64,000 nt of DNA from Aquimarina sp. U1-2 (lineage in GTDB: Bacteria; Bacteroidota; Bacteroidia; Flavobacteriales; Flavobacteriaceae): positions 18,629 to 82,628 of the forward strand of contig NZ_JAGKIK010000017.1 of NCBI RefSeq assembly GCF_017897595.1. Direction: 5' to 3'. Shown here one piece after another: positions 27,873-37,084 of this stretch (positions within the stretch are counted from its first letter, which is position 1; each line of letters begins with the position of its first letter). Both the position numbers and the translations under genes were made by a program. Under the pieces are notes generated by a model. The model saw only the letters and a list, made by a program, of their open reading frames with translations. It was not told where the DNA came from and did no database searches.

Positions 27873-30800
27873 ATGTATACAAAACAAATCTTCGCACTAA
27901 TCATCATCTTTTCTATTTTTGCTAACGGTCAAGACGATGGTGTCGATGTCATTGCACCACAAAAAGCCTCATTTTCTACAGGTCAAAACCTAGAGGGCTG
28001 GGTAAAAAGCGCTATTAACGAACCTACGGGTAAAGTTGCTTTTTCGCAACCTATCACCTCGATTGCTGCCCATGGGGTCGCATATAGCTTGTCGCTTACC
28101 TATAACGGAGATGCTGCGTTTAAAACCGGGCAATATACCAACAGATATGCGCCTACCAGTACTGTTGGGGTAGGATTTAGTATACAAACCCCAAAAATAG
28201 TCGTAGATAACAAAAATACAGCAACGCAAGAAGACGATACCTTTTATCTATTAGACGGTGCATCTAATACCCAATTAAAATGTACGGGCAGGCAACGACC
28301 GGGCACCTTTCAGGAGGGAAGCGTGATATGGAGTTTTGAAGCCGAAAAATATATACCTTACAAAATACAATACTTCAAAAGCCGTATTGAACGGCATTTT
28401 GGAGGACCCCTGGGAGATGGCTATCATGAAATCCCCCTGGATTTATGGGTTATTACCGATGATAAGGGAATGAAATACTACTATGGCGAGACACAAAATA
28501 GTCGTGAAAATGTTGTGGCCTGGGGCAACTGGATCGGAAATTCAAATCAACCGGGAGGGAAACGGGCAACGACAGTCTGGAACCTCTCTACCATAGAGGA
28601 TCAATGGGACAATAGCTTAAAATTTAGGTATCTTTTGCAGGAATCTTCTATTGGGGGTGTACCGCAAACTGAAGCCGCGTATCTACAAAAGATAAGTTCG
28701 TCTACAGGAGAAGAAATACGGATACATTATGAGACAAAATATATTAATGAATATTTCCAAAATGAACCGAACAGAGAACAACCAGAGCCAGACGCTTACC
28801 AAGAGCGCTATGAAACAAAGTATATAAGCGAAGTGACGACCTATGATCGTAATGACAAGCTTATATTTACATACGACCTTGCTTACGAGACCTTCGATCA
28901 GGGAAATGATCACATAAAACGCTATCTCACAGCGATTACGCAAAAGGATACCTTAGGTACGGCACTACCCGCCCAGAAATTTGAATACTTTACCAGTGGT
29001 GATTTTCAAGGGGGGCTCAAAAAGATTATTCAGCCGACCGGGGGATTTGTAGAATATACGTATCAAAATCAACCCCTGTTTACCAACACCCCAAATCGTT
29101 TTGTAGGATCGGCACCCGACTTCAAAGGATATAAATATCACTCTATGGTGGTCAAAAACAACTACAGTCTACTTCTGGTAAAAGAAACTACCATACAACC
29201 CGATGGTCACCATCGTTTTAAAGTCGTACGTCATACCTGGAACGGTAAGGGATGGGTACGCAACTCATTCTTACTGCCATACACGATTTATGACAATGCC
29301 CCTGGGGTTCCCAGGTTAGAGAATTTTTATACCACCTTTGGAGATGATTTTTATGCATTCTTGTATCACAAAGGTGTCACAGCCACCGTACATTTGTTTC
29401 ATCGCAATGCAGATGGTCATACCTGGGGTACAAGAGTCTTTACCACCGAGATCGGTCCGGGTTATCCCAAATTCATGTCGGGCGAAAACTTTGTAGCCGT
29501 AGGCTCAGAAACAGGAAAACTCGATACGTATACTTGGGATAATCACACTTGGACTGCCCGCAGTAAAAAGTTTAATGAAGGTCTTTCTTACTATTATAGT
29601 GCGACCAATAATTTTGTATTAATTTTAGACGAACCCGGGGGTCCAGACGATAGTACAGGGACCGTACATTGGGATAATTACTATATACATTATCTGGATC
29701 TTGAGGGCAATTGGAATACCAAATCATGGTCTGCACGTATGGAGCAATACTTACAGCAAATAACGCATGCCAGTTATTTTTATCCCAATAATGCCATGAC
29801 AGGTTTTGTAGCCGAAAATAACCCGGAGTATTTTTTACGCTGGGACAAAAATTATAATTTGATAGCTGCCGATAATGTTTTAGGAAGTTACAACGACCAC
29901 AACCCCATAACCCCGACCTATAGCGGAATGTTCGTGATGCAAAACGGTACGACAGCGACCAGAAGACCTTACAAACTGTCTAGATTTAATGGTGTTGATT
30001 GGAATATTTATGACTTCGCTACCTTAGGGAGTTTTAGAGCGATGCCAACATTTGCAGAAGATGCGGTTGTATTTCAAGACTATGGCACAAGCGATACTTT
30101 TGGTGTAATGCGCTACAGTGCCAATACCCAAGACTGGTATGTAAACACCAATCTGGATCTCAAAAGCGGGGTAAATAGAGAAACCGGTACTGCCAAAGAT
30201 TTTTTTGTAGCCGGAAACAAGATTTATAACTTTTCCAGAAATATCAATAGGGTATTTTATGACAGAAATCTTACCACCATCAACAATCACAAGAATAAAT
30301 TTAGTTATAGCGATGGTTTCCAGAATGTATTTACCGAAATTTCAGAAGTGACCGATCTTGGAGGCGGTGTTAGTAGCCTAAATTTTCTCTATAGCCTGCT
30401 CATTAATGTAGATAAAAAAACCAATGCAGTACGGCAACAATCATTAGGCGCCCAATATCACCCTTCTTCCATGCCAAAATTTGCTGGATATACTCCTTTT
30501 TTAAGTAATAATTCACTTTGGGTTCAAGATGATTCTGATCCTGGTGAATTTACCTCTTATCTATATAGGATTATAGAAGGAGAAGTGAATACCACGATCA
30601 ACGATATTGTAGTCAGCAGTATTCTTGTTAATGATAATGAGGGATATCGCAATATGACTTCTTATCTATTTGAAGAACCCGACCCTACGGCAGACCATAG
30701 TTCGATTTTTTATGGTAAGGTAACCATTGCTGAAAAAGGAAGAGGCACTTTTAATAATGGTAAAGTAGTAAAAAAATATGATACCGGGGCTCAAGATGTT

Positions 30801-31676
30801 CGCCGGGCGGGGCTTCTGCTAGAAGAGGAAATCCTAAATGCAGAAGGAACACCACTTGCCAAAAATAAAAACACATGGCAAAAATACACTTTGGGATCTA
30901 TAATAAGTACTGTTTTTAAGCTCAAACAACAAGAAAACATAACATTTTATGAAAAAGGCGCATATACTGCAACAACAACACATACGTATGACCGCTTAAA
31001 TTTTTGTCGCTTATCTTCGAGTACAACAAAGGATTCTAAAGGCAAAATTAATACCAGAGCCATTACCTATGCCAGTGAGATCTATCCTTTTATGAAAGCT
31101 GCTAATTTTATAAGTCAGCCGTATGAAACGACAACGCGTTTAAATCTCACAAAAGAAATTTCGGCTAATCGTACGATTTGGGAACAAAGGGGAAACACCA
31201 TCGTACCTGCTTCTTCATGGATGGGGACTTCAAAACAAAACCTTCGAAAAATTTCAGAAAACATCAAATTTAATACCAAAGGACTAGTCGAAGAAACAAG
31301 TAATGGCAAGGGACAATACAGTACCGTTCTCTATGGTTACGAGACTACATATCCTGTGGCGACTATCTCCAATTTGCGCTATGATGATGTAGTTGCAAAT
31401 TTAGAGCTATCAGTAGCAGCATTACAGCATCTCGATAATCAAGATCTAAAAAGAGAATTGATGAAACTATATGATAAATTGCCCAAAGCTTTTATAGAGA
31501 TTACCCTTTACGATACACAAGGTAAAATTATAGAGTCTATAGATTCGAGAAAGCAAAAAGCTTCGTATGCCTATGATACTTTTAATCGAAATATAGAGAC
31601 ATTAGATCATAATGACCATGTTTTAGAAAGAAGAAGGTACAATTATAAACATGCTTCAACCCGGTTTATGCATTAG
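27873..31676 (+). CDS. Large secreted SpvB/RHS-like (YD-type) protein; stop codon lies in an inserted repeat
   Basis: 1,267 residues. Signal peptide 1-19 (MYTKQIFALIIIFSIFANG). The N-terminal 150 residues (FSQPITSIAAHGVAYSLSLT, then VGVGFSI) match the beta-rich start common to SpvB/RHS-type proteins. A long middle with repeated W/Y-rich strands (TWNGKGWVRNSF, TWDNHTWTARS) resembles a beta-propeller. The last 100 residues are YD-like (LYDTQGKIIESIDS, YAYDTFNRNIETLDH). No RHS core or toxin tip. It may form a shell with, or be a partner of, the RHS toxin upstream, by analogy with TcB/TcC pairs; that is inference. The final residues STRFMH and the TAG come from palindromic element copy 2, so the native C-terminus was altered, probably by only a few residues. 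Confidence 0.75.
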   Translation: MYTKQIFALIIIFSIFANGQDDGVDVIAPQKASFSTGQNLEGWVKSAINEPTGKVAFSQPITSIAAHGVAYSLSLTYNGDAAFKTGQYTNRYAPTSTVGVGFSIQTPKIVVDNKNTATQEDDTFYLLDGASNTQLKCTGRQRPGTFQEGSVIWSFEAEKYIPYKIQYFKSRIERHFGGPLGDGYHEIPLDLWVITDDKGMKYYYGETQNSRENVVAWGNWIGNSNQPGGKRATTVWNLSTIEDQWDNSLKFRYLLQESSIGGVPQTEAAYLQKISSSTGEEIRIHYETKYINEYFQNEPNREQPEPDAYQERYETKYISEVTTYDRNDKLIFTYDLAYETFDQGNDHIKRYLTAITQKDTLGTALPAQKFEYFTSGDFQGGLKKIIQPTGGFVEYTYQNQPLFTNTPNRFVGSAPDFKGYKYHSMVVKNNYSLLLVKETTIQPDGHHRFKVVRHTWNGKGWVRNSFLLPYTIYDNAPGVPRLENFYTTFGDDFYAFLYHKGVTATVHLFHRNADGHTWGTRVFTTEIGPGYPKFMSGENFVAVGSETGKLDTYTWDNHTWTARSKKFNEGLSYYYSATNNFVLILDEPGGPDDSTGTVHWDNYYIHYLDLEGNWNTKSWSARMEQYLQQITHASYFYPNNAMTGFVAENNPEYFLRWDKNYNLIAADNVLGSYNDHNPITPTYSGMFVMQNGTTATRRPYKLSRFNGVDWNIYDFATLGSFRAMPTFAEDAVVFQDYGTSDTFGVMRYSANTQDWYVNTNLDLKSGVNRETGTAKDFFVAGNKIYNFSRNINRVFYDRNLTTINNHKNKFSYSDGFQNVFTEISEVTDLGGGVSSLNFLYSLLINVDKKTNAVRQQSLGAQYHPSSMPKFAGYTPFLSNNSLWVQDDSDPGEFTSYLYRIIEGEVNTTINDIVVSSILVNDNEGYRNMTSYLFEEPDPTADHSSIFYGKVTIAEKGRGTFNNGKVVKKYDTGAQDVRRAGLLLEEEILNAEGTPLAKNKNTWQKYTLGSIISTVFKLKQQENITFYEKGAYTATTTHTYDRLNFCRLSSSTTKDSKGKINTRAITYASEIYPFMKAANFISQPYETTTRLNLTKEISANRTIWEQRGNTIVPASSWMGTSKQNLRKISENIKFNTKGLVEETSNGKGQYSTVLYGYETTYPVATISNLRYDDVVANLELSVAALQHLDNQDLKRELMKLYDKLPKAFIEITLYDTQGKIIESIDSRKQKASYAYDTFNRNIETLDHNDHVLERRRYNYKHASTRFMH

Positions 31677-31828
31677 AATTTCGTAATGAGGGTTGAAAAT
31701 GCCATAAAACCAGGTGTTTTATAAGTTTCAGCATAGCATCGCTACGGTGAAACTTAAAAATACAACGCAGTGCTTGGTTTTGCAGCAGTTTAAAGCCGTA
31801 ATAGATTTTCTAATGCGTAAAGCGGGTT
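31658..31828 (+). repeat. Palindromic interspersed element, copy 2 (171 bp)
   Basis: Same family as 15875-16047: left end AACCCGGTTTATGCATTAGA, right end complement AACCCGCTTTACGCATTAGA, central AAGTTTCAGCATAGC / GCTACGGTGAAACTT. Identity to copy 1 is high along the whole length. The left end overlaps the 3' end of the YD-like gene and provides its stop codon (TAG at 31674). The rest of the gap to pgk (31829-32048) has a few GATGCTATGCTA-like traces and no gene. Confidence 0.8.
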
Positions 31829-32048
31829 CAAATTAGCGATGCTATGCTAACATCAAGAAAACCGTTCTAATGCTACATCTCATCCAAAGCGATGTTTTGT
31901 CGTGCATTTGAAAGTGGTATAAATGCATAATTCGGATGAAATGATGACGAATTTAACGATAGCATCATTTTTGTTAATTTTTTCGAACTAGAACTGGATA
32001 TTTTTATGAAATAGGACTATTTTCGTATTTCAATAGTAATCTTGCGAC

Positions 32049-33239
32049 ATGAAGACCATTAATGACTTTAGTTTTGAAAATAAGAAAGCACTTATTCGAG
32101 TAGATTTTAATGTCCCTTTGGATGAAAATTTTGAAGTAACAGACGACACCCGAATACAGGCGGCAAAACCGAGTATCATTAAAATTCTGGAAGATGGAGG
32201 GAGCGCAGTGCTGATGTCGCACTTAGGAAGGCCCAAAGGGGTGCAGGACGAATTTTCTTTACGCCATATTGTAGAAAAAACCTCTGAGGTATTAGGAATT
32301 CAAGTCAAATTTGTTGCCGATTGTATAGGCGCAGAAGCAGAAACGGCAGTAACCGATTTACAACCTGGAGAAGTCATACTGTTAGAAAACCTAAGATTTC
32401 ATGCAGAAGAAACCGCCGGTGATCAAGAGTTTGCAAAGCAATTGTCAAAATTAGGAGATATTTATGTAAATGATGCCTTTGGTACAGCACATAGAGCCCA
32501 TGCTTCTACAGCGATTATTGCACAATTTTTTCCTGATCAGAAATGCTTTGGAAATTTACTGGCAAAAGAAATAGAAAGTATCGACAAAGTACTAAGTAGT
32601 GGAGAAAAACCGGTGACTGCTATTCTTGGGGGATCAAAAGTATCTTCTAAAATCACGATCATCGAGAATATTCTGGATAAAGTGGATCATCTAATCATCG
32701 GTGGGGGTATGACCTACACCTTCATAAAAGCTAAAGGAGGCCAGGTTGGCGATTCTATTTGCGAAGATGATAAACAGGAGTTGGCGCTAGATATTTTGAA
32801 GAAAGCCGAAGAAAAAGGGGTACAAATTCATCTACCTGTTGATGTAATCGGGGCCGATGCATTTGATAATGAAGCGAATACTGATGTAATTGATGTCGAT
32901 ATGATACCTAATGGGTGGCAAGGATTAGATGCCGGACCCAAAACCTTAGAAAATTTTCATGAAGTTATCATGAAATCAAAAACCATCCTTTGGAATGGAC
33001 CCTTAGGCGTTTTTGAAATGGAAAACTTTGCCAAAGGTACTATTGCTTTAGGACATTCTATAGCAAAAGCAACCGAAAACGGAGCATTTTCTTTAGTAGG
33101 TGGTGGCGACTCTGTAGCAGCTGTAAAACAATTTGGTTTTGGTGATAAAGTAAGTTATGTATCTACCGGCGGCGGAGCTATGTTAGAAAGCCTTGAAGGA
33201 AAAACATTGCCTGGAATAGCGGCTGTTGCGAATAGCTAA
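32049..33239 (+). CDS. pgk: Phosphoglycerate kinase
   Basis: 396 residues, normal bacterial length. It transfers the phosphate of 1,3-bisphosphoglycerate to ADP in glycolysis and works in reverse in gluconeogenesis; cytosolic. Visible signatures: [20 protein letters not shown] (substrate-binding loop), [66 protein letters not shown] and the C-terminal nucleotide loop [10 protein letters not shown] with STGGGAMLE. All catalytic positions are present. A weak -7-like element (TAATCTTG) lies close to the start, about 10 bases upstream. Single gene. Confidence 0.97.
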   Translation: MKTINDFSFENKKALIRVDFNVPLDENFEVTDDTRIQAAKPSIIKILEDGGSAVLMSHLGRPKGVQDEFSLRHIVEKTSEVLGIQVKFVADCIGAEAETAVTDLQPGEVILLENLRFHAEETAGDQEFAKQLSKLGDIYVNDAFGTAHRAHASTAIIAQFFPDQKCFGNLLAKEIESIDKVLSSGEKPVTAILGGSKVSSKITIIENILDKVDHLIIGGGMTYTFIKAKGGQVGDSICEDDKQELALDILKKAEEKGVQIHLPVDVIGADAFDNEANTDVIDVDMIPNGWQGLDAGPKTLENFHEVIMKSKTILWNGPLGVFEMENFAKGTIALGHSIAKATENGAFSLVGGGDSVAAVKQFGFGDKVSYVSTGGGAMLESLEGKTLPGIAAVANS

Positions 33240-33281
33240 TTTGAACGGTCTCTTTATGTAGATATGTAATGGAAATAGGCT

Positions 33282-33560
33282 TTATCTGTTATCATAATGA
33301 AATCTGCATTGAACTATTGAACATTTTTGGTCAATGCCTTTTCTACCTGAAATTTTATAGATAAGTCTATGCTCACCGGTTATTCTTCTTGACCAAAACC
33401 CTTTGAGATTATATTTTAAAGGTTCTGGTTTTCCTATCCCCTTAAATGGATTTTGTTTAATTACTTTTATTAGTTCTTTTATTTTAAGTGCGGTATCAAC
33501 ATCATGTTCTAACCAATATGTAAAATCTTCCCAGCCGTAGATAGTAAATTCAATGTTCAT
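33282..33560 (-). CDS. yoeB: YoeB-family mRNA interferase toxin
   Basis: 92 residues. RelE-fold endoribonuclease that cleaves mRNA in the ribosomal A site. The core is near-textbook: W10-[16 protein letters not shown] with E46, [12 protein letters not shown] with R65, and CRFHY with H88. Compared with the E. coli protein (about 84 residues) the loop before the last strand is about five residues longer (GRKGIDQK), and the chain runs three residues past the conserved terminal Tyr (DNR). Start overlaps the antitoxin stop by 4 bases (ATGA), so the pair is translationally coupled. Convergent with pgk, 42 bases apart. Confidence 0.93.
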   Translation of the reverse strand: MNIEFTIYGWEDFTYWLEHDVDTALKIKELIKVIKQNPFKGIGKPEPLKYNLKGFWSRRITGEHRLIYKISGRKGIDQKCSIVQCRFHYDNR

Positions 33561-33829
33561 TTATGATCTACATGAATTTGGTCTTCATTAAAAGATGCAA
33601 GTTGGGCATTATCAAGCTGTTCAATTGATTTTATTAATCTGGTTCTATTCGCTTTTGTAGATAATAAGTGTCCAGTTTCTTTTAATGAGTTATATTCGTT
33701 TATGGACATGATAACGACGGCATCGTTCTCTTTACTTCGTGGAACTACAATAATTTCAGAAGATTTTGAAACATAATCAAAGTGTTTTTTTATATTTTTT
33801 CGCAATGTTGAAATTGTAATCGCTCTCAT
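33557..33829 (-). CDS. yefM: YefM-family antitoxin
   Basis: 90 residues from the ATG at 33829; the frame extends to 33868 but that would start inside the promoter. N-terminal Phd/YefM DNA-binding fold: [20 protein letters not shown], then [20 protein letters not shown] (the conserved hydrophobic R-x-x-x-x-x-V-V-x-M-S-x-x-E-Y core) and [10 protein letters not shown]. The acidic C-terminal tail ([13 protein letters not shown]) is the toxin-binding part. It neutralises YoeB and represses its own operon. The upstream promoter and phased TGTACA boxes support autoregulation. Confidence 0.92.
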   Translation of the reverse strand: MRAITISTLRKNIKKHFDYVSKSSEIIVVPRSKENDAVVIMSINEYNSLKETGHLLSTKANRTRLIKSIEQLDNAQLASFNEDQIHVDHK

Positions 33830-33845
33830 AATATGATTTTGTAAT

Positions 33846-33897
33846 TGTACACATAAAAGTACATTCAAATGTACATAATATTTTTATAGTTTCCAAA
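33846..33897 (-). promoter_or_regulatory. yefM-yoeB promoter with three phased TGTACA operator boxes
   Basis: On the minus strand, TTTG (33894-33897), a 20-base spacer and TACATTTG (33866-33873) form a full Bacteroidota -33/-7 promoter about 37 bases before the yefM ATG. Downstream of and over the -7 box are TGTACA (33870-33875), AGTACA (33858-33863, top-strand reading) and TGTACA (33846-33851), exactly 12 bases apart. TGTACA is the known core of the E. coli YefM operator, in which two palindromes are also 12 bases centre to centre. The outer site sits in the perfect palindrome GTACATT-CA-AATGTAC. Confidence 0.8.
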
Positions 33898-34159
33898 TTG
33901 CAAGTTCATCGGTATAGTAGCAACCAAGCTGTCTAATTGGCAATTTGTAAGAAATCTCATTTTTATTGTAAGAATATTTGTAAACTTGTTATTTTAACCT
34001 GTTTTTTTCCGTTTTTAACGTATTGATTCTTTGTGCTTTTGAAAAAAAATACGATTTTCGCTATCGTATTGTTGATAAGTTGTCAAAAACAATAGTTTTT
34101 ACCCCAAAATTCTCATAAAAATAAATTTGATTGTCCGTTAGTATACCTAAAATTTAACT

Positions 34160-34275
34160 GAGACGTCATTCTGAATTCATTTCAGGATCTCATAAAGTTT
34201 ATTTTCGGTAAATTAAGGATGAAAAGCTGAAACGAGCCTGTGCTGAACTCGTTTCAGTATTCAGCTTGACGCAAA
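34160..34275. repeat. REP-like palindromes in the yefM-mltD gap
   Basis: GTCATTCTGAATTCATTTCA contains CTGAA-N5-TTCAG (34171-34185). A second hairpin, CTGAAACGAG-N11-CTCGTTTCAG (34227-34257), has a perfect 10-base stem that extends through AAG / CTT at its base. This motif class (GTCATTC + CTGAA stem) is common between genes in Flavobacteriaceae. The rest of the 500-base divergent gap (33830-34333) is AT-rich and shows no gene. Confidence 0.6.
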
Positions 34276-34333
34276 CCATTTAGGTTGAATTAAGGATATT
34301 CGTAAAAATAAATGTAAGTAAATAAGTCTAAGA

Positions 34334-35968
34334 ATGGAAAACAGGTTTTTATTCATTTTTTGTTTTGTATTAATTTCTGCATCATTAATAGCGCAAGAAG
34401 AAACTACCGCAACAACTTCAGAGAAAAACAAAACTAAAAAGATTTCACTAAAAGAAAATCTGGATATACAACAAGATACGGTTCAGGTAGTAGATACCAC
34501 CAAAGTGATAAGAACAATAGGTTCAGAGTTGCAAACGGCCACCGTTACTTCAACTAGTATAAAAGATAGTTTACTATATGTAGCTCAGGATTATCCAAAA
34601 ATGGCTACATTAGATTCGCTTTGGAAACAAGAATTATACAATTCGAACCTTTTTGATACCATATATGCATCAGTTACCGGTATGACTTACGAACCTGTCG
34701 AATTTGTTGACCTTCCTACAGATACACTCAAAGCAAGACTTAAAGAATTAAATGCCAAAACACCTTTTAATGTGGCATACAATCCTTCGTTAGAGAGTGT
34801 TATCAAAAAATACTTAAAAAACCGTCATGAGCATTTAGAACGACTCATGGCGCTTAGCAAGTTCTATTTCCCTTTATTTGAGCAAGAACTGGATAATTAC
34901 AACATACCTCTAGAAATAAAATACCTGGCTATTGTAGAATCTGCACTAAAACCCAGAGCAAAATCTAGAGTAGGGGCAACGGGATTGTGGCAATTTATGT
35001 TTGGTACAGGTAAGATGTTCGGACTCGAAGTAAGCTCGTATGTCGATGAACGTATGGATCCCATTATGGCTACAAAAGCAGCCTGCAAATATTTATCAAA
35101 TTTGTATAAAATTTTTGGAGATTGGGATTTGGCGCTGGCTTCATACAATTCGGGGCCCGGTAATGTAACCAAAGCGATTCGACGTAGTGGTGGGTATACC
35201 AATTACTGGAATATACGTCACAATCTTCCCCGAGAAACGGCAGGGTATCTACCTGCATTTTTGGCTACAATGTACATTTTTGAATACGCCGACAAACATA
35301 ATTTTAAACCCAAAAAACCAGAATTTGGACATTTTGAAACCGACACCATCAAGGTAAAGCAGATGATAACTCTCGATCAGGTTTCAGAATATATGAATAT
35401 TGATATTGAAGAATTGCAATTTTTAAACCCTTCGTACAAATTAGATATTATTCCTTTCATTAAAGATGAAGATTATGTATTGCGTTTACCTTTGGATAAA
35501 ATTGGCCCGTTTGTAGCCAACGAAGAAAAAATTTACGCATTGGCACAAGCCGAATTTGATAAACGAGAAAAACCATTACCAAAGTATTTTGAGGCTAACG
35601 ATAGGATTAGATATCGAGTGCGTAGTGGAGATTACCTAGGCAAAATTGCAAGACGCTACGGGGTACGGGTAAGCAGTATAAAAAAATGGAATGGTCTTCG
35701 AACCAATAATCTTAGAATAGGGCAACGACTCACTATTTATCCAAGAAGGCCTGTGGTACATCAACCAAAAAAGAATGTAACGGTTTCTACATCATCAAAA
35801 CCTGTGATAAAAAGTTCTTCAGAACTGTATACGGTGAAACCTGGGGACACTTTATGGAGTATTTCTCAAAAATTTAAAGGCATTTCTGTCGAAAATCTTA
35901 GAAATTGGAACGATATTAGCGGTAGTGGTATAAAACCCGGTATGAAACTGAAGCTTTCAAGATCCTAA
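34334..35968 (+). CDS. MltD-like membrane-bound lytic murein transglycosylase with LysM domains
   Basis: 544 residues. Signal peptide 1-21 (FLFIFCFVLISASLIAQ). The SLT (goose-lysozyme-like) catalytic domain spans about 180-310, with catalytic Glu202 in IVESALKP, then GATGLWQFMFGTGKMFGL and ALASYNSGPGNVTKAI. Two clear LysM peptidoglycan-binding modules follow, about 425-470 (YRVRSGDYLGKIARRYGV) and 497-544 (YTVKPGDTLWSISQKF), and a degenerate LysM-like stretch at about 336-385. It cleaves the glycan strands of peptidoglycan, leaving 1,6-anhydro ends, in cell-wall turnover. The next gene is a DUF4837 lipoprotein. Layout and length agree with Flavobacteriaceae MltD. Confidence 0.9.
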   Translation: MENRFLFIFCFVLISASLIAQEETTATTSEKNKTKKISLKENLDIQQDTVQVVDTTKVIRTIGSELQTATVTSTSIKDSLLYVAQDYPKMATLDSLWKQELYNSNLFDTIYASVTGMTYEPVEFVDLPTDTLKARLKELNAKTPFNVAYNPSLESVIKKYLKNRHEHLERLMALSKFYFPLFEQELDNYNIPLEIKYLAIVESALKPRAKSRVGATGLWQFMFGTGKMFGLEVSSYVDERMDPIMATKAACKYLSNLYKIFGDWDLALASYNSGPGNVTKAIRRSGGYTNYWNIRHNLPRETAGYLPAFLATMYIFEYADKHNFKPKKPEFGHFETDTIKVKQMITLDQVSEYMNIDIEELQFLNPSYKLDIIPFIKDEDYVLRLPLDKIGPFVANEEKIYALAQAEFDKREKPLPKYFEANDRIRYRVRSGDYLGKIARRYGVRVSSIKKWNGLRTNNLRIGQRLTIYPRRPVVHQPKKNVTVSTSSKPVIKSSSELYTVKPGDTLWSISQKFKGISVENLRNWNDISGSGIKPGMKLKLSRS

Positions 35969-36098
35969 CCGCAAATTACGTTTTTTGGAATAAGCCTTTG
36001 CGATGAGGTTAATACCTATCGATATGATTATATCATGATTCTATACGTTCTCAATTTGCAATTAGCGTATTATTAAATAACTACTGAAATTCAAACAC

Positions 36099-37082
36099 AT
36101 GAAGAATTTTTTACTACTCCTGCTATGTTGTGTATTATGTATGTTAAGCTGTACAGAAACAAAAACGAATAAAAATCAGGCATCTAAAGGTGCTATGGCC
36201 CATTCAGTAGGTAAAATTAATGAACTTTCTGTAGTTCTTGATAATGATTTGTGGAACGGAAGGTTAGGTGACACTATTCGAAAGTATTTTGGAGCCGAAG
36301 TACCAGGATTACCGCAGGAAGAACCTCTATTTTCTATGCGGCAAATACCACATAATGCATTTTCGGGATTGGCTCGTAAGAACCGTACCTTTCTTCAAAT
36401 TAATATAGGTTCAAAAAGTGAGTATACCGAATTGGACAATAAGTATGCGACTCCGCAACTGGGTATAGTTCTTTCTGGGAGCGAAAAAGAAATTATAGAA
36501 CATATACAAGAAAATCATGAAACGATCATTTCAAAATATAAATTGATAGAAACACGTGAAAAACAAAAGCGAATACGTAAATCTTTGGAAAAAATACCAC
36601 AGCTGCAAGAAAAATTGGGTATTTCTTTAAATATTCCAACAGCGTATAGAATTGCTATAGAAGAAGACAATTTCTTTTGGATTCGCAAAGATATTCCGCA
36701 AGGTAGTATGAATCTTATGATTTATGAACTTCCGTTAGGTATAGTTTCCAAAGATTCTAATACGATTTCAAGCATTATTAAAATGAGAGATTCTATTGGT
36801 GCCATAAAAATTCCGACAGAAGTAGGCAATTTCGTAACAGAAGAGGCCTATGCGCCTTATTTATATGAAACTACATTAGACGATAAATTTACGTTTGAAA
36901 CGAAAGGTACATGGGAAATAAAAGATAGGTTTATGGCAGGACCTTTTGTAAACTATGTTATTAGAGATGTACCAAACAATAGAATAGTCGTGTTAGAAGG
37001 GTTTGTTTTTGCTCCTTCTGTAAACAAAAGAGATCAGATGTTCGAGCTAGAAGCTATTATGAAGAGTATTACTTTTGAATAA
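36099..37082 (+). CDS. DUF4837 family lipoprotein
   Basis: 327 residues. Lipoprotein signal MKNFLLLLLCCVLCMLSC, with Cys18 as the likely lipid site. The body matches DUF4837, a Bacteroidota-specific family: LSVVLDNDLWNGRLGDTIR at about 45, FSMRQIPHNAFSGLARKNRT, IRKDIPQGSMNLMIYELPLG, and the C-terminal GPFVNYVIRDVPNNRIVVLEGFVFAP. Function is unknown; it is expected at the outer or inner membrane, facing the periplasm. It is followed after 2 bases by a cyclase gene, so the two are probably co-transcribed. Confidence 0.88.
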   Translation: MKNFLLLLLCCVLCMLSCTETKTNKNQASKGAMAHSVGKINELSVVLDNDLWNGRLGDTIRKYFGAEVPGLPQEEPLFSMRQIPHNAFSGLARKNRTFLQINIGSKSEYTELDNKYATPQLGIVLSGSEKEIIEHIQENHETIISKYKLIETREKQKRIRKSLEKIPQLQEKLGISLNIPTAYRIAIEEDNFFWIRKDIPQGSMNLMIYELPLGIVSKDSNTISSIIKMRDSIGAIKIPTEVGNFVTEEAYAPYLYETTLDDKFTFETKGTWEIKDRFMAGPFVNYVIRDVPNNRIVVLEGFVFAPSVNKRDQMFELEAIMKSITFE

Positions 37083-37084
37083 TT

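Noticed and set aside
32004..32236. Two minus-strand ORFs overlapping the pgk start
   Set aside because: Shadows of the strongly conserved pgk N-terminus.
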